A DNA stretch of 64,000 bases from Acidobacteriota bacterium. GTDB lineage: Bacteria; Acidobacteriota; Holophagae; Holophagales; Holophagaceae. Below the pieces are notes generated by a model. That model made no database searches. It saw only the letters and a list, made by a program, of their open reading frames with translations, and was not told the origin of the DNA. A program made the position numbers and the translations under genes. Location: the NCBI GenBank assembly GCA_021794095.1, contig JAJYRN010000001.1, forward strand, positions 248,001 through 312,000. The letters run 5' to 3'. Positions 39,045 to 49,466 of the stretch are shown piece by piece (position 1 is the stretch's first letter; each line of letters starts with the position of its first letter).

Positions 39045-39258
39045 TTCAGTAAAACGATCAACCGGTGAATTATGCATTGAATCCCGTTGATGCGCCAGGC
39101 CAGTCTCAAACATGAGCCTGAACGGCAAACTCAAAGGCAGGACCGGTTCCGTTCTCCAAAATTGCCACCCACAAGGATGCATAAGAACGTTTTAGTTGTT
39201 TCTACAGTCTCGAATGGACCGCCTAGCCTCTGTCGCATCGCAGTCAGCCGCCACCCCC

Positions 39259-39274
39259 TGTGATGCCAGACACA
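39259..39274. promoter_or_regulatory. Crp/Fnr-type operator 1 upstream of iorA
   Basis: TGTGATGCCAGACACA; on the minus strand this reads TGTGT-CTGGCA-TCACA, an exact match to the motif found upstream of the Nfn fusion and the Rrf2 gene. It lies 82 bp before the iorA start. Confidence 0.6.
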
Positions 39275-39295
39275 GCGCGCCTCGGGAACGCTCCG

Positions 39296-39311
39296 TGTGA
39301 CCCCTGACACG
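39296..39311. promoter_or_regulatory. Crp/Fnr-type operator 2 upstream of iorA
   Basis: TGTGACCCCTGACACG matches the inverted motif at nine of ten positions. It is centred 37 bp from operator 1 and ends 45 bp before the iorA start. Confidence 0.5.
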
Positions 39312-39355
39312 GGGCCAGCCCTCCATACTTCGGCCCTGGAAATGGTGGAGGTTTC

Positions 39356-41017
39356 ATGAATCAAAGCACCCTGGCCCTGGGCGTGGAAGCGGTGGGCTGC
39401 GCCGCCTTCGACGCCGGCATCAAGGGCGCCTTCGGCTATCCGGGCACGCCGTCCACGGAAGGCTTCGAGCACGTGGAGGCGATGATCCACGCGGCCGGGC
39501 CGGACCGCGTGGCCCAGTGGGCCTCCAACGAGAAAGTGGCCTTCGACCTGGCCCTGGGCACGAGCTACACCGGCCACCGGGCCCTGGTGACCATGAAGCA
39601 CGTGGGCCTGAACGTGGCCATGGACGCCTACGCCAACGCCGCCCTCACCGGCGTCCAGGGCGGCCTGGTGGTGCTGGTGGCGGACGATCCGGGCATGCAC
39701 AGCAGCCAGAACGAGCAGGACAGCCGCAAGCTGGCCGAATTCGCCTGGCTGCCCTGCCTGGAGCCCAGCACGGTCCAGGAGGCCTACGATTTCACCATCC
39801 GCGCCTTCGCGCTCTCCGAGGCCCTGCAGGTGCCCGTCATGGTGCGCCTGGTGACGCGCCTGGCCCACTGCCGCGCGCCCTTCCAGCGTCAGGAGACCCT
39901 GCCGCCCACCGGCGTGGGTCAGGTGCCCGGAGACCGGGTCCAGGACTGGGTGCTGATCCCCTCCAACGCCCGCCGGCGCTATGTGGATCTGCTGGCCAAG
40001 CAGCCCCGGATGCGCGCGGCCGCCGCCGAGTTCAACCGGCTGGTGCCCGGAACGGCGCGGCGCGGCGTGGCCGCGGCGGGGCTGGGCCGGGCCTACTTCA
40101 CCCAGCTCATCCTGGAATACCCCGAACTCGCGGCCCTGCCCCGTCTGGAGGTGGCGGCCTACCCCCTGGATCCCGCCACCGAGGAGGCCTTCCTCGCCCA
40201 GGTGGACGAGGTGCTGGTCTTCGAGGAGGACTACCCCGTGCTGGAGGAGCGCCTCGGCGTCCGTGGCCGGGCCCGCGTGCGCGGGCGGCTGGATGGCGCC
40301 GTGCCCCGCACGGGCGAGCTGTCCCCGCGCGTGCTGAAGGATGCCCTCGGCCTCGCCGCCCTCGATCACCGGACTGCGCCCGCCCTTGATCTCCCCGTGC
40401 GCGCCCCCCGGTTCTGCGAAGGCTGCGGACACGTGGACGCCTACGAGGCGGTGCAGGAAGCCCTGCGCGCCATCGGCGCCCCCGGGGCCCGGGTGTTCGG
40501 GGATATCGGCTGCTACACCCTGGCGGCCCAGGAGCCCCTGTCCGCCATCCACGGCGTGGTGGAGATGGGCGCCAGCATCAGCCTGGCCGTGGGGGCCGCC
40601 CTGGCGGGTCAGAAGCCCGCGGTGGCCGTCATCGGCGATTCCACCTTCGCCCACAGCGGCCTGCCGGCCCTGCTCACGGCCGTGGAATCCGGCGCGGATG
40701 TCACCGTGGTCATCCTGGATAACCGGGTGGTCGGCATGACCGGCCAGCAGCCCAGCCAGGCCCTGGACCAGGTGGAGCGCCTGGTGCTGGGGCTGGGCGT
40801 CCCCGCCTCCCAGGTGCAGGTGCTCACGCCCCTGCCCAGCAAGCATGCGGAGAATGTCGCCGCCACCGAGGCGGCCCTGCGCGCGAGCGGCACCTCGGTC
40901 CTGGTGTTCCGCCGCGAATGCATCCAGTCCCTGCGCCGGGGCGTGCTGAAGGAGCACGATCGCGAGCTGCGGGAGCGCCAGGCCTGCCCCACCTGCGCCC
41001 CGGAGGTGCAGCCATGA
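39356..41017 (+). CDS. iorA: Indolepyruvate:ferredoxin oxidoreductase alpha subunit lacking the ferredoxin domain
   Basis: The catalytic subunit that oxidatively decarboxylates aryl-pyruvates (from aromatic amino acids) to aryl-acetyl-CoA. The 553-residue protein has the pyrimidine-binding part (GYPGTPSTEGFEHVEA, ASNEKVAFDLALG) and the thiamine-binding part (FCEGCGHVDAYEAV, GDIGCYTLAA, GDSTFAHSGLPALL, VILDNRVVGMTG). Typical IorA ends in an eight-cysteine, two-[4Fe-4S] domain; here the protein stops after a short tail with only CPTC and one earlier Cys. Electrons must therefore leave by another route, or the tail holds a reduced site. Overlaps iorB by ATGA. Confidence 0.87.
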   Translation: MNQSTLALGVEAVGCAAFDAGIKGAFGYPGTPSTEGFEHVEAMIHAAGPDRVAQWASNEKVAFDLALGTSYTGHRALVTMKHVGLNVAMDAYANAALTGVQGGLVVLVADDPGMHSSQNEQDSRKLAEFAWLPCLEPSTVQEAYDFTIRAFALSEALQVPVMVRLVTRLAHCRAPFQRQETLPPTGVGQVPGDRVQDWVLIPSNARRRYVDLLAKQPRMRAAAAEFNRLVPGTARRGVAAAGLGRAYFTQLILEYPELAALPRLEVAAYPLDPATEEAFLAQVDEVLVFEEDYPVLEERLGVRGRARVRGRLDGAVPRTGELSPRVLKDALGLAALDHRTAPALDLPVRAPRFCEGCGHVDAYEAVQEALRAIGAPGARVFGDIGCYTLAAQEPLSAIHGVVEMGASISLAVGAALAGQKPAVAVIGDSTFAHSGLPALLTAVESGADVTVVILDNRVVGMTGQQPSQALDQVERLVLGLGVPASQVQVLTPLPSKHAENVAATEAALRASGTSVLVFRRECIQSLRRGVLKEHDRELRERQACPTCAPEVQP

Positions 41018-41613
41018 GCGCCACCCGCATCCACGGCATCGTCCTCGCCGGCGTCGGCGGCCAGGGGATCCTCTCCATGGCGCAGATCCTCCTGGAAGCC
41101 CTGCGCCGCAGCGGCCTCCACGCCCTCCAGTCCGAGATCCACGGCATGAGCCAGCGGGGCGGCAGCGTGCAGGCCCAGGTCTGCTACGCGGACACGCCCC
41201 TCACCTCGCCCCTCATCGAAGAGGGCGGCGCGGATCTGCTCATCGCCCTGGAGCCCCTCGAAGCCCTGCGCTACGTCTCGATGCTGCGCATCAGCGGGCA
41301 CCTGGTCACCGCCGAGGATCCCGTCGCGGACATGGAGGGCTACCCGCCCCTCGAGGACGTGCACCGGGCCCTGAGGGCCGTGCGGGGCGCCCACCTGCTG
41401 GACACGGAAAGCCTGGCGCGCAAGCTGGCCCACAAGCAGGCCGGCGGCATGGCCATCCTCGGCCTGGCTTCCCGCTTCCTGTCCGTGCCGGAAGCCATCT
41501 GGCGCGAGGTGATCGCCCAGCGCTTCGAGCCCAAGGGCGCGCGGATCGTCGAGAAGAACCTGGAGGCCTTCTCCGCGGGCCGCCAGTTGCTCCCGGACGG
41601 CGTGGAGGCCTGA
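41014..41613 (+). CDS. iorB: Indolepyruvate:ferredoxin oxidoreductase beta subunit
   Basis: The 199-residue gamma-type subunit of 2-oxoacid:ferredoxin oxidoreductases, which binds CoA. It shows VLAGVGGQGILSMAQIL, HGMSQRGGSVQAQVCY and DLLIALEPLEALRY. The start overlaps iorA (ATGA) and the stop is one base before the acyl-CoA synthetase, so the three genes are translationally coupled. Confidence 0.93.
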   Translation: MSATRIHGIVLAGVGGQGILSMAQILLEALRRSGLHALQSEIHGMSQRGGSVQAQVCYADTPLTSPLIEEGGADLLIALEPLEALRYVSMLRISGHLVTAEDPVADMEGYPPLEDVHRALRAVRGAHLLDTESLARKLAHKQAGGMAILGLASRFLSVPEAIWREVIAQRFEPKGARIVEKNLEAFSAGRQLLPDGVEA

Positions 41614-41614
41614 G

Positions 41615-43750
41615 ATGACCGCGAGCCGCTTCCTCCACGAGGGCCGGGCCTACGCCCTGCTGGCCGCCGCCGGCCTGCGGGTGCCCCGCCACGGCTTTCT
41701 GGAATCCGGGGCCCTGCCCTTCGCGCCGGGGGAACCGATCGTCCTGAAGGGCATCGCCGACGAGCTGTGGCACAAGTCCGACAAGGGCGCCGTCGCCTTC
41801 GCGCCCTTCGAGACGGAAGCCCTCCGGGCCCGCGCCGCGGAGATGCGGGCCGCCCTGGGGCCGGAGCATCCCTGGATCGGCGGCCTGGTGTGCGAGAAGG
41901 TGGCCTTCCAGCGCCTGGCCGGCCTGCCCACGGAGGCGCTGGTCTCCCTCAAGCGCGATCCCGATGCGGGCTGGATGGTGGTCTGCGGCATCGGTGGCCT
42001 CCAGGCGGATGCCTGGGCCGCCCTGGCTCCGCCGCTGCTGTGGCCCGTGGCCCTCGCCACGCCGGAACAGGCGCTCACCGAGCTGAAGGCCCACTGGCTG
42101 GGCCGCACGTGGCTGGGCCTCCAGCGGGGCACCTCGGCCCTCACGGACGAGGCCAAGCTGCGGACGTTCCTCCAGGGCCTGTGGCGCGCCGTGGACGGCT
42201 TGGCCCGGGAAGGCGTCACCCTCCTCGAATTGAATCCCGTGGTGCTGGATGCCGAGGGCCTGCCCACGGCCCTGGATGGCGTCGGCACCCTTGCGCCGGA
42301 AGGCGACGGCGCGCCCGCGGCGCCCGATCCCGCCTGGTACCGCGCCCTGGTGGCGCCCCGCGATCTGGTGATCGCGGGCGTCTCCAGCCGCGAAGGCACC
42401 GTGGGCCGCATCATCCTGGAGAACGTCCAGCGGTCCAGCCTCAAGGGTGCCCTCCGCCTCATAAAGCCGGGCGCACAGGCGTTTCTCGGCCTGCCCTGCC
42501 TGGCCTCCGTGGCCGATCTGGCCACGGCGCCCACGGACCAGCTCATCGTCTCCCTGCCCGCCGCTCAGACCCTTGAGCTGGTCGAGCAGCTCTGTCACCA
42601 AGGCGGCGGCGCCACCGTGGTTTACATCGTGGCCGGCGGCCTGGGCGATGGCGCCGACACCGAGGGCCTCGGGAAGCGCCTGGTGGCCTGCCTGGAGACC
42701 CACCGCCGCGCCGGGAAGTGGACGCCCGCCCTGCTGGGCCCCAACGGGCTGGGCCTCTACAGTCCCGACCTGGACCTGAACACCCTCTTCATCCCCGATG
42801 AGAAGCTGCCCCTGCGGCCGCAACCCGGCCACGCGGCCCTGGTGAGCCAGAGCGGCGCCTTCCTCATCACCCGCCTGAGCCGCCGCCCCGAGCTGGGCCT
42901 GCGGGCCGCCATCGCCATCGGCAACCAGATGGACCTGCGCTGCTCGGACTTCCTGCGGGGCTTCGGTGAGGATCCGGCCGTGAAGGTGGTCGGTGCCTAC
43001 CTGGAAGGCTTCGCCCCGGGGGATCTCCAGGCCACCGCCGAAGCCGCCGCACAGCTGCGCGCCTCCGGGCGCCGCGTGCTGCTCTACAAGGGCGGCCGCA
43101 GCCAGGAGGGCATGGCCGCCGCCAGCAGCCACACCGGCGCCCTGGCGGGGGATGCCGCCTTGCAGGCCAGCGTCCTCCGCCGTTCCGGCGCCATGCTCGC
43201 GGAGCGCATCGAGGCCTTCGATGCCGCCCTCTCCTGGCTGGGAGCCTATGCCGAGGGCACGCCCCGCCGCGTGGCCATCGTCACCAACGCGGGCTTCGAA
43301 TCCGTGGCCTCCGCCGACCTGCTCACGGGCCCCTTCCGGGGGGCGAAGCTCACCGAGGCCGAAACGCCCCGGCTGGCGGCCCTTATCGAGGCCCACGGCC
43401 TGGCAGGCCTGGTGAGTCCCCGGCTGCCCCTGGACCTCACGCCCATGGCCGACGAGGCCGCCTACCTGGCCAGCACCCAATTCCTGCTGGAGACCGAGGC
43501 GGATGCGGTGGTGGTGGGCCTGGTGCCCCTCACCCGCCGCCTCGCCACGGCCGATCCGGCGGCCTTCGGCCCCTTCGCCCGCGCCCTGAAGGAGCTGGCC
43601 ACCGCCAGCGGCAAGTGGGTGGGCGTGGCCGTGGAAGGGGGCGCGATCTACGACGCCTACCGCCAGGGCCTGCGGGAGGCCGGCCTGCCCGTCTTCCTCA
43701 CCATGGAGGAGGCCCTGGAAGGCCTGCGCGTCATCGCCAGCGAGGCCTGA
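41615..43750 (+). CDS. Acyl-CoA synthetase (ADP-forming), fused beta-alpha subunits
   Basis: A 711-residue enzyme that turns an acyl-CoA, ADP and phosphate into the free acid, CoA and ATP. The ATP-grasp (beta) part comes first (residues about 1-225: VLKGIADELWHKSDKGAV, LLELNPVVLD); the CoA-binding domain (VIAGVSSREGTVGRIIL) and ligase domains follow, with LVSQSGAF and the phospho-histidine motif SSHTGALAGD. Most fused bacterial forms have alpha first. Its place right after iorAB implies aryl-acetyl-CoA as substrate, giving substrate-level ATP from aromatic amino acids. Confidence 0.85.
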   Translation: MTASRFLHEGRAYALLAAAGLRVPRHGFLESGALPFAPGEPIVLKGIADELWHKSDKGAVAFAPFETEALRARAAEMRAALGPEHPWIGGLVCEKVAFQRLAGLPTEALVSLKRDPDAGWMVVCGIGGLQADAWAALAPPLLWPVALATPEQALTELKAHWLGRTWLGLQRGTSALTDEAKLRTFLQGLWRAVDGLAREGVTLLELNPVVLDAEGLPTALDGVGTLAPEGDGAPAAPDPAWYRALVAPRDLVIAGVSSREGTVGRIILENVQRSSLKGALRLIKPGAQAFLGLPCLASVADLATAPTDQLIVSLPAAQTLELVEQLCHQGGGATVVYIVAGGLGDGADTEGLGKRLVACLETHRRAGKWTPALLGPNGLGLYSPDLDLNTLFIPDEKLPLRPQPGHAALVSQSGAFLITRLSRRPELGLRAAIAIGNQMDLRCSDFLRGFGEDPAVKVVGAYLEGFAPGDLQATAEAAAQLRASGRRVLLYKGGRSQEGMAAASSHTGALAGDAALQASVLRRSGAMLAERIEAFDAALSWLGAYAEGTPRRVAIVTNAGFESVASADLLTGPFRGAKLTEAETPRLAALIEAHGLAGLVSPRLPLDLTPMADEAAYLASTQFLLETEADAVVVGLVPLTRRLATADPAAFGPFARALKELATASGKWVGVAVEGGAIYDAYRQGLREAGLPVFLTMEEALEGLRVIASEA

Positions 43751-43822
43751 AGCCCCGCGCAAGGGCCCAAGTTTCGGACTCAAGATTCCGAATCATCCGC
43801 ATGGGGATTCCCCTTTTGCGTA

Positions 43823-43841
43823 CTTTGTGTCCTTTGTGGCT
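43823..43841. repeat. CACAAAG-type repeat, inverted arm
   Basis: CTTTGTGTCCTTTGTGGCT is the inverse of 43958-43976 with one mismatch in 19. With the following CTCATCC-A/G-TTTTT it also recurs in direct orientation at about 44016-44045. Confidence 0.75.
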
Positions 43842-43957
43842 CTCATCCATTTTTTAGCCGCAGCCGCAAGGATGGACGATTCTCCCTCCTTGGCCTATCG
43901 CCCCTAGGATCTGGGGACACCCAGCGGAGTCCGGCTCCGGACGAACAATTCCGGATC

Positions 43958-43995
43958 AGCCACAAAGGGCACAAAGGGCACAAAGGGCACAAAGG
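43958..43995. repeat. Tandem CACAAAGGG repeat (3.9 copies of 9 bp)
   Basis: Four adjoining 9-mers start at 43961, 43970, 43979 and 43988 (the last one base short). This is the tandem arm of an inverted pair with 43823-43841. The whole 354-bp gap 43751-44104 holds these repeats, an inverted TTCGGA/TCCGAA pair (43773-43792) and no gene that I can see. Confidence 0.85.
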
Positions 43996-44104
43996 AGAAT
44001 CTTCCCATGGGCGCGTTGTGCCTTTTGGGGCTCTCATCCGTTTTTGTGGTTGGCGTTGGGCGTGCCAAGGGCGCAGACTCTATTTCGGACTAAAGAGGCC
44101 TTAA

Positions 44105-44872
44105 ATGTCCCGAGCCTTTCCTCCCCTGCGCTCCCTCCTGCCCGCTGAGCATGGCACCTGGTTCATGCTGGCTTTCCCGGTGCTGCTGGGCCTGCTGCTG
44201 CGGCCATCGGTGGCGGGGGCCTGGCTGGGCCTGGCGGCTCTGGCCGTGTTCCTGGCCCGGCCCCCGCTCCGCCGGGTGGCCACGGGCCAGCGGGATCCGG
44301 CCCAGCGCCGGGCTCTGGCCCTCCTGACCCTCCTTGCCCTGGGCCTGGGTGCCGCGGCGCTGGCCCTCGCGGGGCCCCGTTTCCTGCTGCCCCTGGCCCT
44401 GTCGGCCCCGCTGCTCCTGATCGCCCTGCGCGCGGATTTCGGCCGCGCCGCCCGCTCCCTGCCGGTGGAACTCACGGCCCAAGCGGCCTTCGGGGCCCTG
44501 GCCCCCGCCCTGATCCTGGCGGGGGGCGGCACGCTCGCCCAGGGCGCCGGGGCCTGGCTGCTGGCCGCCCTGGTGGGCGGGGCGAACCTGGCCCATGTCC
44601 GGCGCTTCCTCGGCCACGCCCACGGGCTGCCGGTGGAGGAACTCCGCCGCCGCGCCTGGCCGGTCCACCTGCTGCACCTGGCCCTGATCCTGGCTTCCGC
44701 CCTCCTCACCGCCCGGCGGGGCCTGGCTGGAGCGATCTGGACCGGCTGGACCGCGCTCCTCTACCTCCGCGCCGTCCTGCCCTACCGGCCCACCCCGGCC
44801 CGGATCCTCGGCTGGCGGGAGGGCATCCTCAGCCTGGGAGGACTGCTGGTGCTCTGGCGCGCCCTCCTATGA
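44105..44872 (+). CDS. YwiC-like membrane protein
   Basis: A 255-residue integral membrane protein with about seven hydrophobic segments. The N-terminal LLPAEHGTWFMLAFPVLLG is the YwiC-family signature (EHGxW), and HVRRFLGHAHG in a cytoplasmic loop also fits. YwiC in Bacillus is encoded near anaerobic nitrate-respiration genes, and here too a nitrate-reductase-type operon follows. Biochemical role unknown. Confidence 0.8.
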   Translation: MSRAFPPLRSLLPAEHGTWFMLAFPVLLGLLLRPSVAGAWLGLAALAVFLARPPLRRVATGQRDPAQRRALALLTLLALGLGAAALALAGPRFLLPLALSAPLLLIALRADFGRAARSLPVELTAQAAFGALAPALILAGGGTLAQGAGAWLLAALVGGANLAHVRRFLGHAHGLPVEELRRRAWPVHLLHLALILASALLTARRGLAGAIWTGWTALLYLRAVLPYRPTPARILGWREGILSLGGLLVLWRALL

Positions 44873-44943
44873 CGGCCATCACATGGGGGCTGGACTCCGA
44901 AACCCCACGCCTGCATGCTCTAAATCAGAGACAGGATTCTTGA

Positions 44944-45387
44944 ATGCTTTTCACCACCGCCACCGGCTATGCCCTCCGCGCCCTCGCGGCCCTGCCCGAG
45001 GACGGGAGCTACTGCCTGGCGAAGGATCTCTCCGCCCGCCTCGACATCCCCGGCCCCTACCTGGCGAAGATCCTCCAGGGCCTCGTCCAGGCCAGTATTC
45101 TGGAATCCGTCCGGGGGCCCAAAGGCGGTTTCCGCCTGACCCGCCCCGCCCACCGCATCACCGTGGGCGAAGTGGTGGCGGCCCTCGAGGGGCCCGAGGC
45201 CCTGGAGGGTTGCGTGATGGGCTTCCCGACCTGCAGCGGCGACCATCCCTGCCCCCTCCATGACGCCTGGGGCGCCGTGAAGGCACAGGTGACCAGCTCC
45301 ATGACCCAGGCCACCATCAGGGATCTGCAATTGATGGATCTGAGGCACCTGAAGGAGGCCAAGGCCCGCGCCGGAGGCAGGTCTTGA
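44944..45387 (+). CDS. Rrf2-family Fe-S regulator (NsrR/IscR-like)
   Basis: A 147-residue regulator with the DNA-binding motif GPYLAKILQGLVQASIL, wing RGPKGGFRLTRPA, and cluster cysteines in CVMGFPTCSGDHPCPLH. It is not a close paralogue of the two at 37.7-39.0 kb. It lies 76 bp upstream of the nitrate-reductase-type operon on the same strand; a perfect 14-bp palindrome sits in between. It is the obvious candidate regulator of that operon, with NO, O2 or nitrate/nitrite as possible cues (inference). Confidence 0.9.
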   Translation: MLFTTATGYALRALAALPEDGSYCLAKDLSARLDIPGPYLAKILQGLVQASILESVRGPKGGFRLTRPAHRITVGEVVAALEGPEALEGCVMGFPTCSGDHPCPLHDAWGAVKAQVTSSMTQATIRDLQLMDLRHLKEAKARAGGRS

Positions 45388-45435
45388 TTTTCCTTTTTTT
45401 TGATTCATTTTAGGATTGGTTTATCTTTTTATTAG

Positions 45436-45449
45436 GGACCTCGAGGTCC
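45436..45449. promoter_or_regulatory. 14-bp palindrome before the nitrate-type operon
   Basis: GGACCTCGAGGTCC is perfectly self-complementary and lies 14 bp before the start of the NarI-like gene, after an AT-rich stretch (45388-45434) that may hold the promoter. It is a good candidate operator for the Rrf2 regulator encoded just upstream, though it matches no published Rrf2 site that I know. Confidence 0.45.
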
Positions 45450-45463
45450 TTTCGGAGCCAGCC

Positions 45464-46576
45464 ATGCCCCTCCTCGGCCGCCTCGATCTCGATGCCCGCC
45501 CGCTGGTCCGGGCCGCCTTGACCACGGTGGGCCTGGGCGTACTGGTGGCCCTGGGCAACCGCGGGGGCCGCGGGCTGGATCCGGCCCTGCTCGGCTACCT
45601 GGTGGCCTGCCTCTTCGCCTGCTTCGGCGTGGCCTACCGCTACTGGGCCTGGGTGGAACGCCCCGCCACCCACATGTACTTCCGCCACACCCTGCGCACC
45701 CTGCGCTCCCGCAAGGCCCTGGCGGCCCTGCTCCGGATGGCCCTCCTGGGGCTGGATCAGCTGCTGCTTCAGCGGTTCATCGGAAAGCGCTCCCTGAAAC
45801 GCTGGGGGGCCCATGCCCTGATCGCCTGGGGCTGCCTGCTGGCCTTCGCGGTGACGGTCCCGCTGGTGTTCGGCTGGGTGCGATTCACGTCCGCCGGCAC
45901 GGATGCCAGCCGCTACCAGGCCTGGTTCTTCGGCTTCCCGGCGGGCAGCTTCCCCCTGGATTCCGCCGCCGCCTTCATCACCTTCCACATGCTGGACTGG
46001 GCGGCCCTGATGGTGGTGGCGGGTTGCACCCTGGCCTTCCTCCGGCGCCGCCAGGACGAGGGCGATTCCGCCACCCAGCGCTTTGATATGGATCTGGCGC
46101 CCCTGCTGCTGCTCATCGCCGTGAGCGTGACGGGCCTGCTGCTCACGGTTTCCGTCTCCTTCATGCAGGGCCGCAACTACGGCACCCTGGCCTTTCTTCA
46201 CGAGCTGACGGTGATCCTGCTCCTGCTGAGCCTGCCCTTCGGCAAGCTCTTCCACATCGTGCAGCGGCCCGCCCAGTTGGGCGTGGCCCTATACAAGGCG
46301 GAAGGCGAGGCGGAGGGCCGCGTGCCCTGCCGGAGCTGCGGCGAGCCCTTCATCCGCGCCAACCAGCTGCGGGATCTCAAGGCCCTCTACACCGCGCTCG
46401 ACCTCGGCGCGGCCACCCACGGGCCGCGCACCCACCACCTGGAACTCTGCCCCCGCTGCAAGCGCCGCCTGCTGGCCAAGGCCCAGTGGCAGCGCATGGG
46501 CGGCGCCTTCGACCCCTTCGCGGACCTGCCCGAGTGGGCGGAACCCATCGCCGATCCCCAGACCCTCCGGAGCTGA
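45464..46576 (+). CDS. NarI-like cytochrome b membrane subunit with zinc-ribbon tail
   Basis: A 370-residue protein with five to seven membrane segments and a cytoplasmic tail. The pair [12 protein letters not shown] and LFHIVQRP places two histidines exactly 18 residues apart, the spacing of two heme ligands in NarI; a further His is in [13 protein letters not shown]. The C-terminal ~80 residues carry CRSC and CPRC, a zinc-ribbon or rubredoxin-like site absent from NarI. It probably oxidises quinol and feeds electrons inward. GGAG precedes the ATG at 45464; the next gene begins 5 nt after its stop. Confidence 0.72.
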   Translation: MPLLGRLDLDARPLVRAALTTVGLGVLVALGNRGGRGLDPALLGYLVACLFACFGVAYRYWAWVERPATHMYFRHTLRTLRSRKALAALLRMALLGLDQLLLQRFIGKRSLKRWGAHALIAWGCLLAFAVTVPLVFGWVRFTSAGTDASRYQAWFFGFPAGSFPLDSAAAFITFHMLDWAALMVVAGCTLAFLRRRQDEGDSATQRFDMDLAPLLLLIAVSVTGLLLTVSVSFMQGRNYGTLAFLHELTVILLLLSLPFGKLFHIVQRPAQLGVALYKAEGEAEGRVPCRSCGEPFIRANQLRDLKALYTALDLGAATHGPRTHHLELCPRCKRRLLAKAQWQRMGGAFDPFADLPEWAEPIADPQTLRS

Positions 46577-46581
46577 ACGCC

Positions 46582-48842
<2,261 letters not shown>

Positions 48843-48843
<1 letters not shown>

Positions 48844-49466
48844 TGGCCGAGGTGATCGCCTTCGCTCCTCCGTCTCCGGTTCTCACGAACTTCGACGAAT
48901 GGGGCTTTTTTATTGATCCCAACCGCTGCATCGGCTGCCGGAGCTGCGTGGCCGCCTGCGCGGAGTGCGGCACCCACAAGGGCCGGCCCATGATCCACCT
49001 GGACGAGATGGATCGCCTGTACTCGCCCCAGACCGCGCCCACCGTGTGCATGCACTGCGAGGATCCCATCTGCGCCCAGGTCTGCCCCGCCGACGCCATC
49101 AAGCGCAGCGAGGACGGCGTGGTCCATTCCAGCCAGAAGCCCCGCTGCATCGGCTGCCAGAACTGCGAGCTGAGCTGCCCCTTCGGCGTTCCCATCGTCT
49201 TCAGCGGCCTGGAGCAGATGCTCAAGTGCGACCTCTGCTACGACCGCACCTCGGAGGGCCTGAAGCCCATGTGCGCCACCGTCTGCCCCAGCCAAGCCCT
49301 GCTCTACGCGCCGAAGGCCGAGATCAGCCGGATGCGGGGCGCCCAGCCCGTGCGCGAGTTCCTCGTCGGCGGCCTCACCGTGAAGACAAAGAACGCCCTC
49401 ATGGTGCCGGATCCCGAGGCGCCGCTCTTCCTGGATGCGGCGCTGCTCATCGAAGGAGAGCTGTGA
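48843..49466 (+). CDS. Four-cluster ferredoxin-like electron-transfer subunit
   Basis: A 207-residue protein of the NrfC/DmsB/HycB type with four [4Fe-4S] cysteine groups: CIGCRSCVAACAEC, CMHCEDPICAQVCP, CIGCQNCELSCP, and CDLC with CATVCP. It has no signal peptide and so sits in the cytoplasm, probably carrying electrons from the membrane subunit to the molybdoenzyme. It is translationally coupled on both sides (TGATG, GTGATG). Confidence 0.9.

Noticed and set aside
39050-39190. NsrR-type operators built on two ATGCAT words in the iorA/Rrf2 divergent region
   Set aside because: The flanking bases do not form the required longer inverted repeat.
43961-43995. CRISPR-like array
   Set aside because: The units are 9 bp and directly adjacent with no spacers, and no cas gene is present.
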